64,000 nt of DNA, from positions 62,001 through 126,000 of the forward strand of contig JBBELK010000052.1 in assembly GCA_037783545.1 (NCBI GenBank). Reading direction: 5' to 3'. Of this stretch, positions 34,848 through 46,435 are shown one piece after another. Source of the stretch: Henricia sp. BOLD:AAB3569 (lineage: Eukaryota; Echinodermata; Asteroidea; Spinulosida; Echinasteridae). Each line of letters begins with the position of its first letter. Position 1 is the stretch's first letter. The translations under genes and the position numbers were made by a program. Below the pieces are notes generated by a model, which was not told where the DNA came from, did not search any database, and was given only the letters and a program-made list of their open reading frames with translations.

Positions 34848-35474
34848 CAAATAGTTGCGATCGGCGACGTGAAATTCTTTCTTTTTGTCCGAAAATATTT
34901 CAATTAAGCATTTAACAGGGAAACGTTACTCAAAATGGCTATAAGTGGTTCCAACTGTCTAATCCAATGATTTCGCCTGAAATAATTACTTTTAGATGAA
35001 TTTATATATTAAACGCGTGTGCACACATTTTTTTTTTTTTTTTACAAAGGCCGTCGTGTGAAAGAAAGTAGGCACCCGACTATAGCGGTGTATTTTGGGT
35101 TCGTTGTCCGTGCAGTATAACCACGAAACCGGCCTAAATAGGACGGTGGCTTCGCATGGACAGAGTTTTTTTCTTGTTCTCTCGGAATGTAGATGAGGTA
35201 CACGAGCTGACTGTACATACGTATACTCGGGTTGGTTTTCAGCATACACATCTGGAGATAACGCCGTTTTTAACAGTTTTCCCAATCATGTATAGCTAAT
35301 CTGTCTATAATATGGTTCCGTTAACGACCTGGAACGTCAACGATCGTGCTCGGTTTCCATTCACTACACGCCGCATCTGGATTTGAAATGTTCAAGGTGC
35401 AATATTTGCAGTGTGGTTGTGTCGAATGTTTAAAAGTATCTTTGGGGGTATAAAACTCCAGTATATTATTGGCT

Positions 35475-35760
35475 TTTACTTGGCTTGACAACGGTTGCTA
35501 TCCGCCATTACTGTGTCCATACTATATGGCACGCCAAAGCAAAAAATAATTAAACACTGATAATTTAATGTTGACGCATATTTTCGCAAATGTTGCGCAA
35601 GAAAAAAAGGTTGGCATGACTTTTAAATGTTGATAGACTGTTTGAAACTGGCATACCGTGCTTTTGTTGGTAAGTTTTTAAAAATGTTTAGACTTGTTTT
35701 TCATGGTTGATGGCAAAATTATCAGTGTTGAATTTTTTCGTTTTGGCGTGATTACGTCAA
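35475..35760. mobile_element. Foldback family K, copy 2 (right end lost)
   Basis: It begins TTACTTGGCTTGACAACGGT...GCTATCCGCCATTACTGTGT and carries the family interior in the opposite order, ending near TTTTCGTTTTGGCGTG without the expected mirror of its first 60 bases. Confidence 0.65.
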
Positions 35761-35844
35761 ACGTAAACCGAACGGTGTCGGGCTATAGCGCGAGTAGGCT
35801 CGGGGAAGGTATTATGTAAACGCTCGTCGTGATTAACCCACTAT

Positions 35845-36425
35845 ACAGGGTGTTCCAGAAAAAACGGAACAGTTAGGAAAATCGTGATTGGTTTTGCTAG
35901 ATGTGCCAGAGCATAAGCTTCATTTTCATACCAATTTCATGTTGGTACAGTTCCGAATAGCTGCACAATTATTGTTTGACTGAGGTGAAGTAAAAAGACA
36001 ATTGCCGCATGTTTCAATGATACTTTTGATAATTCCTGAGAATGGTACTTTTTGAGGGACACGGCGACCAGGGTAACGAAGGGAAAAATCATTTCTGACT
36101 GCTGCAAGGCTTTCAAGTCGTGCATATTCAGTCACCACAAATGACCTTTGCTGATGAGTTAACTGCACCATGTTGTGAAATGATCAGCAGAGAGCCCATG
36201 GCAAATTTGGTATGCCTCTGCTTATGTAATCAGTCAAAAAGCCCATTCTGCAGAGGATTATGCAATGAAATTCACAATCAGAAAACATGCGGCAATTGTC
36301 ATTTCACCGCACCTCAGTTAAACAATGATTGTGCAGCCATCCGGAACTGGATTAACTTGCAATTGGTATGAAGTTATAGCTTATGCTCTGGTGCATCTGG
36401 CAAAACCATCTGGGGACACCCTAGT
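35845..36425. mobile_element. Foldback element
   Basis: The left arm from AGGGTGTTCCAG through TTTTGCTAGATGTGCCAGAG and GACAATTGCCGCATGTTTC is mirrored by GAAAACATGCGGCAATTGTC...CTGGTGCATCTGGCAAAACC...GGGGACACCCT. The arms are about 170 bases and clearly diverged. The centre (36,020-36,280) is not related to any known gene. Confidence 0.75.
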
Positions 36426-36429
36426 TATA

Positions 36430-38180
36430 GCCAATCTCGACTGAACCAAGATTAACTCAGCACTGCACTATTTCACACCCGTTATAATCCCAAATACAGC
36501 AGACAACTGAGCACTGTTGTTTCAGGTATAACCATGAGCACAAATTCTCGACGCTTTAAAGTTTGTTTTCCGAGAAATTTCAGAAAAATTGGTAATCAAT
36601 CATTGCGCAAAATCCACAAAATAATATCCGTTAGCGTAATAACCGGCACAAAATATCAAAAGATGAGGAAAATCATAATTAAAATATTTTATTTCACTTA
36701 AAGCCGCTAAACAATTAGGCAGTAGAACAATTAACCTTTCCGTGTTGTTATGTGTATGCTAATTGGTTTCGAGTTTAATTTGAATTCATTTTTAAAATGG
36801 AATAACAAAAGTGGTTGAAACTATTTGAAAAATGAATTTGGTTAGAACATTTAGGTTCTATGTGTGCTGAATGTGGACTTTGAGCAAAATGTATACTTAA
36901 AATTAGGTATTTAATGAAAACTACATTAAGGCCAAAGGCATATATATTTTTCTTGACATTAAGAATCACACCGGTAAAGGTACACACCGGCCTACTGTTT
37001 ACATGATTTAGAGATGTAGCAGCATTGACAATACTTGTTTGATGGTCGTTGTGAAAAAAATAACAGCTACGCGTAAAAGCACCGTTTTTTTAAAAACAAA
37101 AACGGTCAAAAGACGGGTTATATACGCTTTACCAGCCGTTGCAACTACGCGCGAGCCTCACGACTTTGTCACAAACAATTCGCTCTTCTCCTACTCAGGA
37201 TATTTCCGATTTTCTGCTCTCGATTTCACTGGACAGCCCGGACGACCGAATAGGAATTTCCGTTCCGGGAGTTGGCATCATGTTTTGTCTTCACAAACGT
37301 ACACCGGAGCAACCAACCCGGCCAAGTGTGCACTTAGGCTATTTGCCGTGCTGCGCGGGGCAAATATCCTACACTCCACAATAGCCTGCCGTAGCACGCG
37401 CTTGCTCCCGTTCTCCGGACTCTCGAAACAAACATTTATGTTCGAATTTTCATACATATGTTTAACTTTGTTTCACACCTGTATAAATAGTCTCTCTTTT
37501 GTCAATATCTTATAAATATTGGGGGTAAATCGGAGTTGAATTTGGTGCAGTTCTGCAGCCTAGAAAACATTCATGCGGCTGGACACAAAACTAACTCGCA
37601 AGACCATGTGACTTTTCGGAACCAGAATCTGGTTCCGAAAAGTCACGTGACCTTGATTTTTTTGCAAAATGCTCAAAAACGGCCAAATATGACGGCGTCT
37701 TTTCAAGATATATCTAATTTACCCCGGAAAGCGCTTCAGAATAATGTATGGGTCTATTTCAAGCCCAAAATAGCCCAACAAAGCCGGTGTGTCCCTTTAA
37801 ATTTATCATATTATGATTGGTGGTTTTGTAAACAGACTTTCTACGTAAAGAACAATCATTTGCGTATGGAGTGTTTTTGTGAAATCAAAATTGAATGGCC
37901 GCAAGGCAAGAAAACCACTAAGACAAACAGTGGGAAAGATTAGGAAAACACTTAATGGCAACTATGTTGATCGAAACAGTGATTTGATTTGAGTAAACAC
38001 CTCTCTGCAAATGCAGGAAGGCATGATTACATATTTCTTTCCATAATTGTGGGTAATGACCTCACTACTAAATATTATTTCCGATTTGTGCAAATTATTG
38101 ATGTGCATTGGAGTGCTTTAGCCTTGCAAATTGGTTTGCGTGGAAGTGAACTTCGATGCAAAGTCACGCGTGCAATCGTT
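36430..38180. other. Unassigned DNA upstream of the ligand gene
   Basis: No exon is supported. A frame of 158 codons (37,039-37,515) and an overlapping frame in another register lack any recognisable motif. Repeat E occupies about 37,515-37,800. Confidence 0.4.
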
Positions 38181-38191
38181 CTATGACTAAA

Positions 38192-38202
38192 TCTATATAT
38201 AG
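38192..38202 (+). promoter_or_regulatory. Candidate TATA box of the ligand gene
   Basis: TCTATATATAG lies about 100 bases before the ligand ATG. A start roughly 30 bases on would give a short 5' UTR. A pyrimidine-rich stretch ending TGTGTGCAG at 38,272-38,280 could instead be an acceptor for an upstream untranslated exon; the sequence does not decide. Confidence 0.35.
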
Positions 38203-38297
38203 TGTTAGATTTCTGGCGAACGGGGAACAAATGTGCGTCTTAATAATTAAAGTGATGTACCTTATCTTTATCTGTGTGCAGTAAAACACGTGGAAAA

Positions 38298-38942
38298 ATG
38301 ATTGCGCTTGGAGTCAAAACGGTGCTTTTACGCGTAGCTGTCATTGGCTTCGCGTGCCAAGCAGTCTTGGGCAATCTTGATAGTAACAGCGGCGATGCCG
38401 TTGGCAGATCGGGTGCTGTTAACTACAGTGGGGGAAGCAGGCAAATTATTACCCACCGCAAACACCCGAGCAGCAGTACGGGCGGGGTCGGTGGCAGCAG
38501 CGTGGTCGTCCGTTACTTCGGTACAAGCCTGAAAGATCTCGACGACGACAGTGCCGAATACTACAAGACGTGCAGCCTACAGGACTGCATGCCCTACATC
38601 CAGATGAAAGAGACCATCGAGCTGAGCCTTGAGCAGAGGCTACAGGTGCAGCGAAAGATAGAGTTCATCCGTCGCTGGTGGAAAGATTACAAACTTTTTG
38701 GTAAGCCGGCTTCTATCAGACACACCCCCATCGTCACGCTAACCCGAGCGCAGAAGATCAAGATCTTGTCTCAGTACGGGAACTATTTCAGCACATTGGA
38801 CGAGCTGCCTTCCATCTCTTCGAAGGCAGTCCGCTATGTCCGGGAGAAGCGAAGCAGTATAAGCATTTGCCCCCGGGAGGAGCAATGGGACGACCTGGTC
38901 ATGGGTATGACTAGTGATGACAAAGCCGTGCAAGTTGTGCAG
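38298..38942 (+). CDS. Spätzle/neurotrophin-like ligand precursor, exon 1
   Basis: The 215-codon exon starts at the first good ATG (GGAAAAATGATTG) and ends at a CAG/GTAATA donor in phase 0. Residues 1-25 form a signal peptide (VKTVLLRVAVIGFACQAVLG). A Ser/Gly-rich linker and a charged propeptide follow, with a CSLQDC pair and QRKIEFIRRWWKDYKLFG. Near residue 185 the sequence VREKR-SSISIC gives a furin-type RxKR site, after which the cysteine domain begins. The secreted, proteolytically matured layout is typical of neurotrophins and Spätzle. I do not recognise the propeptide. Confidence 0.8.
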
Positions 38943-39276
38943 GTAATATTTTGCAGTTTGAAGTGATACTTCTTATTCCCGTGGAAACCATTATGCACCT
39001 ATCAATTGTTCATTATGTCACCTATATTTTGCCCCAGGGGGTGGGGATTTTGTCACTCGAAAACTGACAATCCCCGCCTCTAAGGTGGGGGTGCCCGAAC
39101 AGATAATGACACGATAAAGATATTTCAAAGAGGAGATTCAACCCTAACAGAGGATATCTCCCAGTGATTCATATATGTGCCCTACTTTAGTTACAATTAT
39201 CAATTAATATCTCGGTTTCGTTTTTAGAACCACCCTGTACAATGACACCATTAATCGCACTCTTCCTCTTTTCCAG

Positions 39277-39468
39277 TTTCCGGACACGGGGGACAAGCAG
39301 TGGATAATGGACGAGCGGTGCACGCAGGAAGAATGCAGCTTCGTTTCCAATTGTGGCTGCTCCGCTCATACCCGGCTAGTCCGGGCGGCCGTAATCAGCT
39401 TCGATCAGTCAATGGTCGCCGAGCAATACATCAAGGTGTACTGCTGCATTGCCATGCTAATCAGATGA
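39277..39468 (+). CDS. Spätzle/neurotrophin-like ligand precursor, exon 2 (cystine-knot end)
   Basis: After a strong CTTTTCCAG acceptor, 63 codons in phase 0 end at TGA. The sequence KQWIMDERC-TQEECSF...NCGC-AHTRLVRA...IKVYCC gives seven mature cysteines with the first at ISIC of exon 1. The order C...C-x4-C-S-F...C-x-C...(R-L-x-x-A)...CC resembles the Spätzle fold (EIC...CSF...CKQ-Y-RLLAL...SCC) and, less closely, neurotrophin (KQYFFETKC...CVC). The whole precursor is 278 residues, the mature part about 94. A ligand for a Toll or Trk-like receptor is inferred from fold only. Confidence 0.75.
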   Translation, partial: FPDTGDKQWIMDERCTQEECSFVSNCGCSAHTRLVRAAVISFDQSMVAEQYIKVYCCIAMLIR

Positions 39469-39689
39469 AGTGGACAATTACTTTACTAATGAGCCATACG
39501 CTACTCACAATTAGTTAGGGATGTGAGGGGTGTACGCAAATAATTTGAGGGTATGCATTCCGCTTAAATGATTATGTATATGATTAGACAATTGTATCTG
39601 TATGTCAGACACATCTTGTCACAGGAATAGGTGAAAACGGTCATTTGAAGAAGACAAAAATCAAAAATTTACAACATATTAGTATCCCT

Positions 39690-40055
39690 AATAACTTATT
39701 TTGAGTATTGTATGTACAAAAACTCTGTTTGCTAGGATAGGGCGACAATTTGTGTGTAAAAAAGCTATATTAGGGCGACACGCTTAATAGGGCGACAATT
39801 TGGTGTCGCCCTAATATTTTTGAGATTAGAAACCATTTTTTTAGGTCAAAAACAATTTTTTTTTTTAAATCGAGAACCATTTTTATTAGGTCTAGAATCG
39901 TCTCTCTTAGGTCTGTAACCATTTTTGGAAGCTTCGGGTAGAGACATTTGGTGTCAATTTGAGTAATTCTTCCCGAAATTTCGGTGGTCACCGGGGAAAG
40001 GCTTCCCGAATTGTCGCCCTATTGCTGCATCCAGGGTTATCACAACTTAGCTTGC
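39690..40055. repeat. Dispersed repeat L, copy 1
   Basis: The unit AAAACTCTGTTTGCTAGGAT...AGGGCGACAATTTG...GTGTCGCCCTAATAT, followed by AACCATTTTT-type microrepeats and GGAAGCTTCGGGTAGAGA, recurs at 49,793-50,105 in the same orientation. The TTAGGGCGACA/TGTCGCCCTAA pair inside it is inverted. Confidence 0.85.
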
Positions 40056-40274
40056 GGAAATTTGCTCACGGAGTCCGACGACACGAATAAATCACAGATA
40101 AAACTGGCCATCTTCCTAAATTTCCCCGTTAGTAAAATCTTATCATGTGTACTTGATCGCTCACCATTTTAAAATGTAAATCACCCTCTTTGAGTTGGAT
40201 AATTTTTTTTAAAAACTTTTAGTTGCATGGGTCGAAAATGAGGATTCTGTGAACATGGAAAGCATAAGTTTTTA

Positions 40275-40565
40275 TACGACTGATTCTCACTTTCCTCCGA
40301 GTCCGAGTCACGAGTCACTTTCCTCGAGTCCGAGTCACGAGTCACTTTCCTCAAGTGCGAGTCACGAGTCACTTTCCTCGAGTCCGAGTCACGAGTCACT
40401 TTCCTCGAGTCCGAGTCCGAGACACGAGTCACTTGTTCGCCAAATTAATTAAACTAAATCTGCTATATTTCGACTCGTGAGTCTCAAGTCACCATGTTCG
40501 AGTCCGAGTCATTTACCAATGTGACTCGAGTCGAGTCCGAGTCACGAAAATTGTGACTCGAGTCG
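40275..40565 (+). repeat. GAGTC minisatellite
   Basis: Roughly 25-base units of GAGTCCGAGTCACGAGTCAC plus TTTCCTC repeat five times (40,300-40,430) and then degrade into GACTCGAGTCGAGTCCGAGT-like sequence. A shorter relative (CAAGTCAAGTCGTTTGAGGT) is at about 27,915-27,980. Confidence 0.9.
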
Positions 40566-40894
40566 GAGTCCTGAACTCGAGTACTACAATACTGCTCAAA
40601 TCAGCTCAAAACATAGCCAAGCGCAGAGGAGATTTAGCAGATCGTATTCACACAGTGCGAAACCAAGTTCAGTGTGCGCATCAACGTTATTATATCCGTA
40701 ACCGTATTCGTCACCTTGCGAAACCTCCCTATTATGTCCTACATTACTAAAATATATTGGCACAGAAAGATGTGCGTCTCCGAGATCATTACACGCGAAC
40801 ACTTTCTGTTTTGAAAGTGTTTATTTCAAAATAGCTGCGAATTATATGCGTTAGTGTTTTTAATGCGTTTAGCACGTATACCCATTCATCGGAT

Positions 40895-41056
40895 GTAAAG
40901 CGGGCCTCCCACTGTGCGATTTTTGCCTCGAATTTCCTACGAATTGGTACGATTACCAGAGACTGTCTATAGACTCTACACACAATCGTACCCAATCGTA
41001 CCTCAATCGTAGGAAATTCGTGGAAAAAAATCGCACATTGGGAGGCCCGCTTTACT
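40895..41056. mobile_element. MITE with AAAGCGGGCCTCCCA ends
   Basis: GTAAAGCGGGCCTCCCACTG...TGCGATTTTT and its reverse complement (AAATCGCACATTGGGAGGCC...CGCTTTAC) close a 160-base hairpin. The arms also share AATTTCCTACGA and ATTGGTACGATT. The AAGCGGGCC end is also used by the element at 61,212-61,932. Confidence 0.88.
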
Positions 41057-42500
41057 TCCAAATACTGAAAGCCACCCAGACCAAACTGGGTGGCTTTCAA
41101 GAACAGCACTTTTTTTTCCCCATCAAAATCGTTGCTCAAAATGGAATCTTTAGACAAGTCATTTTACAGGAAATTGCTATTTTTGGTAAAATCAAAATCT
41201 CTACACGTTCTACATACCTCCCTGGCCGTAATTTTCTCAAAACTTACGTACACACCTCCGTTTTTAACAATTTGACGTTCGAGTTCAACTTCATAAACTT
41301 CAACTCGTGCTGACAAAGCAATGGCGCTCGCCTCTAACAATTTCGAGCACCAGACCAGTTCCAGCACGTACCATTTTTGGACGAGGGGGAGTTTGTTTTA
41401 GTGTGCCACTGTGTTGTCGGTGAATGAAGGATTCACGTCAAATGACTTTTCACTCGTAAAGTTGCTACGCGGGTCGCTTTGACAAAAAGCCGTTTGGTGA
41501 TAATTTGACGTGAATCCTTCATTCACCGACCTAGACAGAATGATTCTGTCCCTACGGGATTTCCCGTAGGGACAGAAGGAACCCCTTTCATAAAGTGGAC
41601 TGTTGTCATTTTGCCTCGAAATTAGAATCACACCCAAAAATTTCCTCCTAGTTGTGTCCTACAGTGGTTTGAGATGTCCATGATTGGAAAATGATTTTAA
41701 AAAAAGACTTACAGAACCGTTTTTTAAGCCAACTGTAAAATCTGGACACTAGATGGCGCTGTTACGAATTAGTGGCTTTGGTTGTGGCTATGCTGTTGCC
41801 ATTGGCAGACAATAAAGGTCCATAGTAACGGCATAGTAACGGCATAGCCATAGCCAAGGCCACTAATTCGTAACAGCGCCCTTTAGTGTCCAGAATTTAC
41901 AGTTACGAAGGAAATCCTCGTCCGGATTCCACGCAAGAGGAAATTTTTGCTTTAAAAACGGTTCTGTAAGTTTTTTTGTTGAATTATTTTCCAATCATGG
42001 ACATCTCAAACCACTGTAGGACACACCTAGAAGGAAATTTTTGGTTGTGATTCTAATTTTGAGGCAAAATGACAATAATCCACTTTATAAAAGGAAAGCT
42101 CACTGACTATCACCGACCACACAGTGGCACACTAAAACAAATCCCCCCCTCGTCCAAAAATGGTACGTGCTGGAACTGGTCTGGTGCTTGAAATTGTTAG
42201 AGGCGAGCGCCATTGCTCTGAAAAAAACGATGCCACGAGTCAGCACGAGTTGAATTTTCTGAAGTTAAATTCGATCGTCAAATTGTTAAAAACGGAGGTG
42301 TGTACGTAAGTTTTGAGAAAATTACGGCCAGGGAGGTATGTAGAACGTGTAGAGATTTTGATTTTACCAAAAATAGCAATTTCCTGTAAAATTACTTGTC
42401 TAAAGATTCCATTTTGAGCAACGATTTTGATGGGAAAAAAAGTGCTGTTCTTGAAAGCCACCCAGTTTGGTCTGGGTGGCTTTCAGTATTTGGAAGTAGG
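41057..42500. mobile_element. Large foldback with three inverted layers
   Basis: The outermost arms start CCAAATACTGAAAGCCACCC (41,059) and end with the reverse complement (42,447-42,498); they run inward through GGTACGTGCTGGAACTGGTC. Inside, 41,575-41,735 (CATAAAGTGGACTGTTGTCA...GGTTTGAGATGTCCATGATT) is inverted at about 41,950-42,090. The core has a third pair around 41,750 and 41,880 (CTGTTACGAATTAGTGGC). A perfect hairpin CTGTCCCTACGGGA-TTTCCCGTAGGGACAG sits at about 41,547-41,577. Confidence 0.88.
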
Positions 42501-42559
42501 CCCGCTTAAGCTCGTTTCGTTTGGCGATAAGAGGGAGTCTACCTGCTGTGTGTTTTATT

Positions 42560-43410
42560 AGTCAGTGAGCTTTCCTTTCATACAGTGGATTGTTGTCATT
42601 TTGCCTCGAAATTAGAATCACACCCAAATATTTCCAGCTGGTTGTGTCCTGCATTGGTTTTAGATATTCTTGATTGGAAAACAAACAAAAAAGAACTACT
42701 TACATTGCCGTTTTTCAATAAAAAACGTCTATTTCCGACAATCTTCGACGAGAAAACCTGTTGTTACGATGTGACCAGCTAAAATAAAGTTGGCTAGGCT
42801 TAACGCTTGGGGGCGCTCCAACATTTTCGGAGTCGACTCCGATTCCAAAAAAGAATCAAAATTATATTCCAGATCGATTCCATTTTTCGTATGAAAACAT
42901 ACGTGTACACTGCGATTTCTTGTTGTGTCCAAGACAACCCATTCTAATCGATTCTAGTGTGGAGTCACGCCAAAGTTCGACGTGGTCTTTTTTTGCGAAC
43001 GTACAGTTGGTGTGCATCTACGGAGGCCCAATGAGAGTACGGGTGGCGCTCTTATGTCACGCGCATTTATACGGCGCGGCATACAATGTACAGTTTCGTT
43101 TGACGTTCTCTTTGGGCGTCCGTCAATGCACAACTACACGTTTGCAATCGTTTTTATCGTGATAAGGAGTCCGAGAAATTTCTTCGTCGAAGATTGTCGG
43201 AAATAGACGTTTTTGATTCAAAAACGGCAATGTAAGTAGTGCTTTTTATTTGTCTTCTATAATCAAGAATATCTAAAACCAGTACAGGAAACAACTAGCT
43301 GAAAATAGTTGGGTGTGATTCTAATTTCGAGGCAAAATGACAACAATCCACTGTATGAAAGGGGTACCTTCTGTCCCTACGGGAGATCCCGTAGGGACAG
43401 AATCATTCTG
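42560..43410. mobile_element. Second foldback of the same family
   Basis: The left arm (CAGTGGATTGTTGTCATTTT...GCCGTTTTTCAA...TTCCGACAATCTTCGACG) is mirrored by 43,175-43,360. It carries the same CATTTTGCCTCGAAATTAGA outer segment as the element just upstream and ends in the same CTGTCCCTACGGGA hairpin (43,371-43,401). The interior is unique DNA of about 450 bases. Confidence 0.85.
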
Positions 43411-43419
43411 TCTAGTGTT

Positions 43420-45090
43420 TTATATACATGTACAACGTATTAGCAATGTCATAATCACATTGGTGCTGACTTACCGCAGTGTCAATTTCACCGTCGCAGA
43501 TGGTTCTTGGTCGCCTTTTATGGACCGTTTCGCCACACATCTCCGGGTTGTCACTTGTGTTGTTCGAGTTTCTCCACATTTGATAATCTGTTGAAAGTAA
43601 CGAGTTTGTCATGTTTTGGCGACGGAGCATTTTGTTTACGACCTCTACCAGATTCATGTCGATCTTCTCGCCGAGTTGTCGGTCAATACCTCCGGTGAAT
43701 AATTGTCAGACGATTGTAGAAGATTGTCGATGAATTGTCGGTAAAGACTGATTCATCAGTCCGTGAACTTTGTTGGTCCAATTTCGGCTTTTTTTACTGC
43801 TCCGTTTTCCGAAACGGCCATTACCGTTGCTTGTAATGCTTCCACTGTTAATTGTCATCGATGACATTTGAGACTATAACGTCGAGCATTCTTCTTTTGA
43901 GTTATTTTTCGTTTCTCCGAAGCCGACGGTGCTGTTGCGTTTGACGGACCGGGGTCCAAAAGCTGATTTCCCGGGTCCAAGTCGCCGTCCGCGCGCTGCG
44001 TAAGCGAGGCTTCGAAGATAGTGTATAGTTCTTTAATGTATTCTTTCAAGCGTGACGACAGAGACCGCATCGAACATCTGCCATCTTGAAGGGCAACTTT
44101 TGTTGTTTAAATTGGTGAACAATGTAATCACAAAATGTGCAACCATTAATGTCTTCATGGAACACAGCAACCTCCCTTCAATATGGCAGATATTCGATAC
44201 GGTATATACCGGTGAAGTTCGATGAACTATGTGATGACGAGTAGAATTGAAGCAACGCGTCCGTCGTCTTGTTCAAGAAACGACGATGGTTTGCCGAGAC
44301 CTGTCCGCTATACCCAGCATATATTCTGCCACATTTGAGACCGAGTGGCTCCCCATACCGCCCCTATACCTCAACACACTCTTCCATTTTGTTAACGCGC
44401 GACTGCCCCCTAAAACCTGAAAGGAAATTCCTTGGATGTTTTGCACACAATAGGGGAACAATGGAAGGTGAGTCACTCGGTCTCATATCTTACACCAAAC
44501 ACTATGAACATCTAACAATGGAAATTGGGCACACACCATTGTTACTAACAATGGGGTTACAATGAACATGTACATGTTCTTGCTCATAGTGAAATGACCC
44601 AGCACGTTGTGATAAAGGGACTCCTTCTACCACCCTTATACCTTACTTGAACACGCTCTTCCCTTTGTTAACGCACCAATCGTACCTAAAATCTGAAAGG
44701 AATTCCTTAACATTCCTTGGATGTTTGAGACACAATGGTGGAATAATGCACTCTAAATTAGTCAAAAATAACCAGACAAGAAGGGTCAGCTGGGTGCAAC
44801 TGAAAATCAGTCAGTATGACTAGATTTTTTAATCAGGATGACTAGAATTATCGTAGTGTCAAATAGATATCTAGTTAACACAACTACCAGGCGAACATGG
44901 GCCGTAGGCCGAATGTGAAAAGGTGCTGTATACCTCAACCCCCTCTTCCCTTTTGTTAACGCACCAACTCCCCTCTTAGAAGAATTTCTTTGAAATTCCT
45001 TGGATGTCTGAGACACAGTGGGAGAACAATGGATGAGGCGAGGACATCGATATATATATACACTGGATGAATATGCAACAGCAGTTGGCT
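43420..45090. other. Unassigned DNA with repeat G fragments
   Basis: No gene is recognised. Three family G fragments (44,365; 44,645; 44,940) and a diverged copy of the MITE seen at 48,362-48,512 (about 44,085-44,205) are present. Short frames overlap on both strands without motifs. Confidence 0.4.
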
Positions 45091-45091
45091 A

Positions 45092-45436
45092 TACGAGGAT
45101 TGAAGCCACGCGCCGGCCGCCATTGTACCCCACGAACAATGCTTGGCCTAGACTGCTCCCCGGTCCATGCGATCGCTAGCATTTCACTTAACACATGTAG
45201 ACCATGATGTAGACCATGATGTAGACTAGTGAAGACAGTATGACCAGTCTAGGCAAGGCATTGTATTTGGTGGGGTACAATGGCGGACGTCCCTTTGCCA
45301 CATATCGTGCTTGGTATAGCTCGGTGGGCAAAGCTGTGTTGCCCACTTTGCACTCATAGTGTTAAGCAAACATGGCGCCGCCCACAACGGCACGGTCCAC
45401 ACACGTGGCTTGAATAACAAGTGCACACTCTAGTTT
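45092..45436. mobile_element. Foldback/MITE family H, copy 2
   Basis: Nearly identical to 25,992-26,302. It has one tandem duplication (GACCATGATGTA repeated at about 45,200) and an extra GGGCAAAGCTGTGTTGCCCA hairpin segment that copy 1 lacks. Confidence 0.85.
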
Positions 45437-45439
45437 ACT

Positions 45440-46435
45440 ATATATAACTCTATGCATCGTTCCTTGAGCAAAATGCAAAACATGGCAGCGTAGTACGCAC
45501 AACGGCAGTCATGATTTCAATTGGGCGCTTGGACGGTAAGAGTTGAGAAGTTGATCAGAAGGTTTTTTTCTTTAAAATGACTCATCATGGTAAACTTCTT
45601 AATTATTTCCCGCTTGGACGACGCTGTCGCTCCAAAATCGTGGACGTCTTGCAGACCGCGATTGCAGAGACGATTCCTGATTTTGATTAGCCGGACTACT
45701 TAATACCTGGAACATTTTAACATGTGTATACTTGGATAATTTTCAGCACTTTACAGACCTCCACGTATATAATACGCGAGAAGCTTTTTTCAGTTGGAAA
45801 AATAAACCGATGTGTCAGCAAGATGGTTACGATTTGAAACATAATAGCGCTGTATACTTCTGGCTATTTCTCTGTCGTGTCGGGCCATTCGTTGCAACCA
45901 GCTGTTGTTTACATTACCTCACTGGGCCATAAATAAGATGAAGAGTACTCACTGAATGGACAGTTCCGAGATTGCCCAGTTAACCCCACCCCTTAGATAT
46001 TGTTGCTATGTGCTCACAAGCCATCGCAAAAAAATGGCGACACAACGTATAAAGCAACGGGACTCGGCATGGAAAGCACAGATTCATTGGAGAAAACTCA
46101 AAGGTATTTATGTTTTGGGGTGAGCGAAGGGCTAGTAATGCAGGGATGACATATATTCATACGAATGCGCTTTCCTACCTTTGAACAGCGAATCGCCCGA
46201 CATTGAAACCAAAATTCACCCGGTCACTGGCGCATACAACATACAAACTGTATGGGCAGAAAATCGCGTGATTGTTGTGATGATTGCATCACTTTGACCT
46301 ATGTGGGCGCCGTCTGCTAGCTCTGTTGTGATTGGTCGGCGGGTTCGGCTTGATTGACAGGTCGGAACTATGCATTGGGCTTGGCTAGAGACCCAAATTT
46401 ACCAGGGTCGGCCTGACCGGTGACGTTAAAGCTTA
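45440..46435. other. Unassigned DNA
   Basis: No supported gene. A 23-codon frame starting at an ATG in strong context (AAAAAATGGCG, 46,034; MATQRIKQRDSAWKAQIHWR) runs into a GTATTT donor-like site at 46,104. It might be a first coding exon of an unseen gene, but nothing downstream confirms it. Confidence 0.3.

Noticed and set aside
37039..37515. 158-codon frame on the plus strand
   Set aside because: No recognisable domain, a competing frame overlaps it, and there is no splice support.
46034..46103. First coding exon MATQRIKQRDSAWKAQ...
   Set aside because: It has good ATG context and a weak donor but no downstream exon or family match.
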